This document shows positions 6,795-8,393 of a DNA stretch of 8,393 nt, piece by piece. Where the stretch lies: the NCBI GenBank assembly GCA_903918555.1, contig CAIXEV010000177.1:1-8393 (forward strand), read 5' to 3'. Each line of letters starts with the position of its first letter. The stretch's first letter is position 1. A program made the translations under genes and the position numbers. A model generated the notes under the pieces. The model had not been told where the DNA came from. It searched no databases and saw nothing but the letters and a program-made list of their open reading frames with translations. Source of the DNA: an uncultured bacterium. Its GTDB lineage: Bacteria > Planctomycetota > Phycisphaerae > Phycisphaerales > SM1A02.

Positions 6795-7554
6795 CTCGCA
6801 GTCCAAGCATGAGCGCGGAGGCGAACCCGAGCGGGCCGCCCGCGAGGCAGAGCTCGCGAAGTGGCTGGCGTTCGACCCGGAGCCCGAGGCGATCGCCTGC
6901 GACGACGCTGCGCGCGCGCAGCTCTCGCGGCTCGGTGTCGAGCTGTCGAGCGCGGAGGAGGCGCTGCTCGCGCGCTACCTCGGCATGTTGTTCGCGACGA
7001 ACGAGCGCTTCAACCTCACGCGCATCGACAAGGAGAGCGCCTGGACGCGGCATGTCGTCGACAGCCTGACGCTGCTCGGGCCGCTCGCCTCGATGGACAC
7101 GGTCGAGAGCGTGATCGACATCGGCTCCGGCGGCGGGCTCCCCGCGATTCCGCTCGCGATCGCGCGCCCGGACATCGGCTTCACGCTGCTCGAGGCGACC
7201 GGCAAGAAGGCCCGGTTCCTCGAGGCGGTGGCGGCGCGTCTTGGGCTCGCGAACATCGCTGTCATGCAGACGCGCGCGGAGACCGCTGCGCGCGGAGCGC
7301 TCCGCGAGAAGTTCGATGTGGCGACCTCGCGTGCGGTCGGCGCGCTCGATGGCCTTGCGTTGCTCTCGATCCCGCTCCTGCGGATCGGCGGACTCATGCT
7401 CGCGATCAAGGGCGAGCGCGCGCCCGAGGAGATCGTGGCTGCGAAGCAGATGCTGTACGAACTCCACAGCGCCGTGGTCGGCGAGATCCGGACGGAGACA
7501 AACACGATCATCGCGATCGAGAAGCAGCGAAAGACGCCTGCGAAGTTTCCGTGA
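6787..7554 (+). CDS. rsmG: RsmG, 16S rRNA (guanine-N7) methyltransferase
   Basis: RsmG is a cytoplasmic SAM-dependent enzyme that makes m7G at position 527 (E. coli numbering) of 16S rRNA. Its motifs are clear: RFNLTRI (74-80), TRHVVDSL (87-94), the SAM-binding loop DIGSGGGLPAIPLAI (111-125), GKKARFLEAVA (139-149), TRAE (162-165), TSRAVGALD (180-188) and LAIKGE (205-210). The 255 residues exceed the usual ~210 because about 40 charged, low-complexity residues precede the core; the start is chosen on the AAGGA at 6774 and no better in-frame start was seen. The protein stops at RKTPAKFP, whereas relatives continue with a short basic tail (a pattern like R-x-x-G-x-P-x-K-x-P-L), so the extreme C-terminus looks cut short. 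It overlaps the SEDS gene by 8 bases, suggesting co-translation; its more usual neighbours mnmG and parAB are not visible. A convergent gene begins its 3' end 18 bases away. Confidence 0.94.
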   Translation: MRDSQSKHERGGEPERAAREAELAKWLAFDPEPEAIACDDAARAQLSRLGVELSSAEEALLARYLGMLFATNERFNLTRIDKESAWTRHVVDSLTLLGPLASMDTVESVIDIGSGGGLPAIPLAIARPDIGFTLLEATGKKARFLEAVAARLGLANIAVMQTRAETAARGALREKFDVATSRAVGALDGLALLSIPLLRIGGLMLAIKGERAPEEIVAAKQMLYELHSAVVGEIRTETNTIIAIEKQRKTPAKFP

Positions 7555-7572
7555 GCGCGGCGCTCGCCCGGC

Positions 7573-8181
7573 TCAGCGCGACTCGAGGAGAAGCGCGCGG
7601 ACGGCCGTGGCGAAGCGCTGGACCGACCCCTCGTCAAGCTTGTAGGTTCCGCCGCGAAGACCGAGCTGCGCAGGGAGATCGGTGAGTGCGATCGGGGAAC
7701 CGTTGGCGCGCTCGACCAGAGAAAGCTCGGCCCGGACGGGCGAGGCGTCGCGGAACAGCGTGATGGCGAGGCGCTGTTCGCAGCCTTCATCGGAGCGGTC
7801 GATCGATCCATGCGCGCGACCGGACACGACTTCGGAAGCCGAAGGGGAGACCGATGGGGAGGCCGATGGGGAGACCGATGGGGAGGCCGACGGGGAGGCC
7901 GACGGGGAGGCCGACGGGGAGGCATTCGCAGCGCGTGCGGCGGGCAGCCCGTGGTGGAGCTCGACGCGGACAGGAAGCGACCCGAAGCCTGCGCCCGCCG
8001 ACTGCTCGATGTGGTGGGCGATATCGTGACTGGCGTCGTGACTGATGTCGTCCGCGATGCGTCCGACCGACAGCACGAGCGACCCGTTGCGGCCGATTCG
8101 CCATCGGAGGACTGCGGTGGTCGCGGCGGGCTCGGGGGCGCGGCGCGCGTATTCGGTCGGCTTTGGTGCCATGCGGGTCAT
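7573..8181 (-). CDS. Hypothetical protein with Ser-Pro-Ser-Ala/Val repeat linker
   Basis: I do not recognise this 202-residue protein. It appears to have two parts. An N-terminal one (about 20-80) contains AVLRWRIGRNGSLVLSVGR, a His-rich SHDASHDIAHHIEQ stretch and LPVRVELHHGL. A C-terminal one (about 119-202) contains CEQRLAITLFRDASPVRAE and ends in a probable helix, SVQRFATAVRALLLESR. A Ser/Pro/Ala linker of seven tetrapeptide units (88-115) joins them. No signal peptide or membrane segment is visible, so it is probably cytoplasmic. This strand is chosen because third codon positions are strongly G/C, the product has balanced composition outside the linker, and the ATG overlaps the upstream stop as ATGA (8178-8181). 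It is convergent with rsmG and probably unrelated to cell-wall synthesis. Confidence 0.7.
   Translation of the reverse strand: MTRMAPKPTEYARRAPEPAATTAVLRWRIGRNGSLVLSVGRIADDISHDASHDIAHHIEQSAGAGFGSLPVRVELHHGLPAARAANASPSASPSASPSASPSVSPSASPSVSPSASEVVSGRAHGSIDRSDEGCEQRLAITLFRDASPVRAELSLVERANGSPIALTDLPAQLGLRGGTYKLDEGSVQRFATAVRALLLESR
7837..7920. repeat. Seven-copy 12-bp tandem repeat inside the minus-strand hypothetical gene
   Basis: Seven consecutive 12-bp units follow the plus-strand pattern GRCCGAYGGGGA; the first (7837-7848) is the most diverged and the last three (7885-7920) are identical. Read on the minus strand, each encodes Ser-Pro-Ser followed by Ala or Val. The unit length is a multiple of three, so copy-number changes would keep the frame. 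Such arrays can expand and contract by replication slippage. Confidence 0.9.
8024..8047. repeat. Two-copy 12-bp direct repeat
   Basis: TCGTGACTGGCG is followed directly by TCGTGACTGATG, and a weaker third match (TCGTCCGCGATG) follows. On the minus strand these give the ISHD-ASHD stretch of the hypothetical protein. It has the same period as the larger array in the same gene. Confidence 0.6.
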
Positions 8182-8393
8182 CGTGGTGCCCCCAGTACGC
8201 GCGCGAGGATCTTCGTCGCGCGCTCGATTCCCTTGCCCGACTTCGAGATGGTGTTCGCGAGGCCGTCGAAGAACACGCAGAGCGCGAGGAGATCCTCGAT
8301 CTTCTGGTCGTGCGCCTTCTCGCGCTCGTTTCTGCGGCCGCTGCGCTGCGAGATCTTCGAGCCCGAGACCTTGCAGCCACCGAGCTGCTCGAT
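8178..8393 (-). CDS. Unrecognised protein, C-terminal 71 residues (partial)
   Basis: This open frame enters from the window's right edge with no start inside and ends in TGA at 8180-8178, overlapping the ATG of the next minus-strand gene as ATGA. The 71 visible residues begin IEQLGGCKVSGSKISQRSGR, pass through a charged stretch (EREKAHDQKIEDLLALC), a hydrophobic patch (FFDGLANTISKSG) and end ERATKILARVLGAPR. Third codon positions are mostly G/C and residue use is balanced, which supports real coding. It looks helical and soluble. I do not recognise the family. The overlap suggests translational coupling and a shared function with the downstream repeat-bearing protein. Confidence 0.6.
   Translation of the reverse strand: MEQLGGCKVSGSKISQRSGRRNEREKAHDQKIEDLLALCVFFDGLANTISKSGKGIERATKILARVLGAPR

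Noticed and set aside
7553..7565. The GAGCG-CGG-CGCTC inverted repeat as an intrinsic terminator between convergent genes
   Set aside because: The stem is only five base pairs, has no following T-run on either strand, and such short palindromes are frequent in GC-rich DNA.
7837..7920. The repeat array as a CRISPR array or regulatory iteron set
   Set aside because: Units are contiguous 12-mers with no spacers and keep a coding frame, so a protein-linker repeat is the simpler reading.
7682..8029. A plus-strand frame through the tandem repeat encoding an acidic Glu/Ala/Asp/Gly repeat
   Set aside because: The minus-strand frame is longer, begins in an ATGA overlap with another coding frame and has better codon use and composition; the plus frame lacks support outside the repeat.
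7787..8380. An alternative minus-strand frame over the end of the window, Arg/Ser-rich
   Set aside because: It is out of phase with the two overlapping minus-strand genes and has the low-complexity Arg/Ser composition typical of shadow frames.

Overview
This window is a high-GC (roughly 70 % by eye), almost fully coding stretch carrying a peptidoglycan-synthesis operon on the plus strand (1-7554), followed by a convergent two-gene minus-strand unit (8393-7573). Plus-strand order: 3' end of murE, murF, mraY, a class B penicillin-binding protein of the PBP2/MrdA family split by an in-frame TAG, a SEDS glycosyltransferase of RodA/FtsW type, and rsmG. All sit head to tail with gaps of 12-63 bases or short overlaps (ATGA between the PBP and SEDS genes, 8 bases between SEDS and rsmG), so they are probably one transcript. 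No tRNA, rRNA, CRISPR array, mobile element or convincing promoter or terminator was seen.

How the genes work together: MurE (its DNPR motif indicates meso-diaminopimelate) and MurF complete UDP-MurNAc-pentapeptide in the cytoplasm. MraY moves the phospho-MurNAc-pentapeptide onto undecaprenyl phosphate, giving lipid I. After MurG and flipping (not encoded here), the SEDS polymerase and its class B PBP partner polymerise and cross-link lipid II outside the membrane. RsmG, a 16S rRNA m7G methyltransferase, is attached to the end of the operon. murD and murG, which usually lie around mraY and ftsW in dcw clusters, are absent; an mrdA-rodA-like pair occupies that place.

Organism: a Gram-negative-type (meso-DAP) bacterium with high GC. 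The large PBP2, the divergent SEDS motifs and weak Shine-Dalgarno usage make Planctomycetota, perhaps Phycisphaerae, my best guess; this is inference from general familiarity and other high-GC phyla are not excluded.

Minus strand: the last 71 codons of an unrecognised gene (8393-8178) overlap by ATGA an unrecognised 202-residue protein (8181-7573) that contains seven 12-bp tandem repeats encoding a Ser-Pro-Ser-Ala/Val linker.

The observation most worth a second look is the TAG codon at 4531-4533. It interrupts an otherwise intact PBP2 reading frame at a position where relatives normally have a small or charged residue, and family similarity resumes at the very next codon. It may be a sequencing error, a nonsense mutation, or suppressed or recoded translation. 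I found no clear sign of an entirely new biological system.
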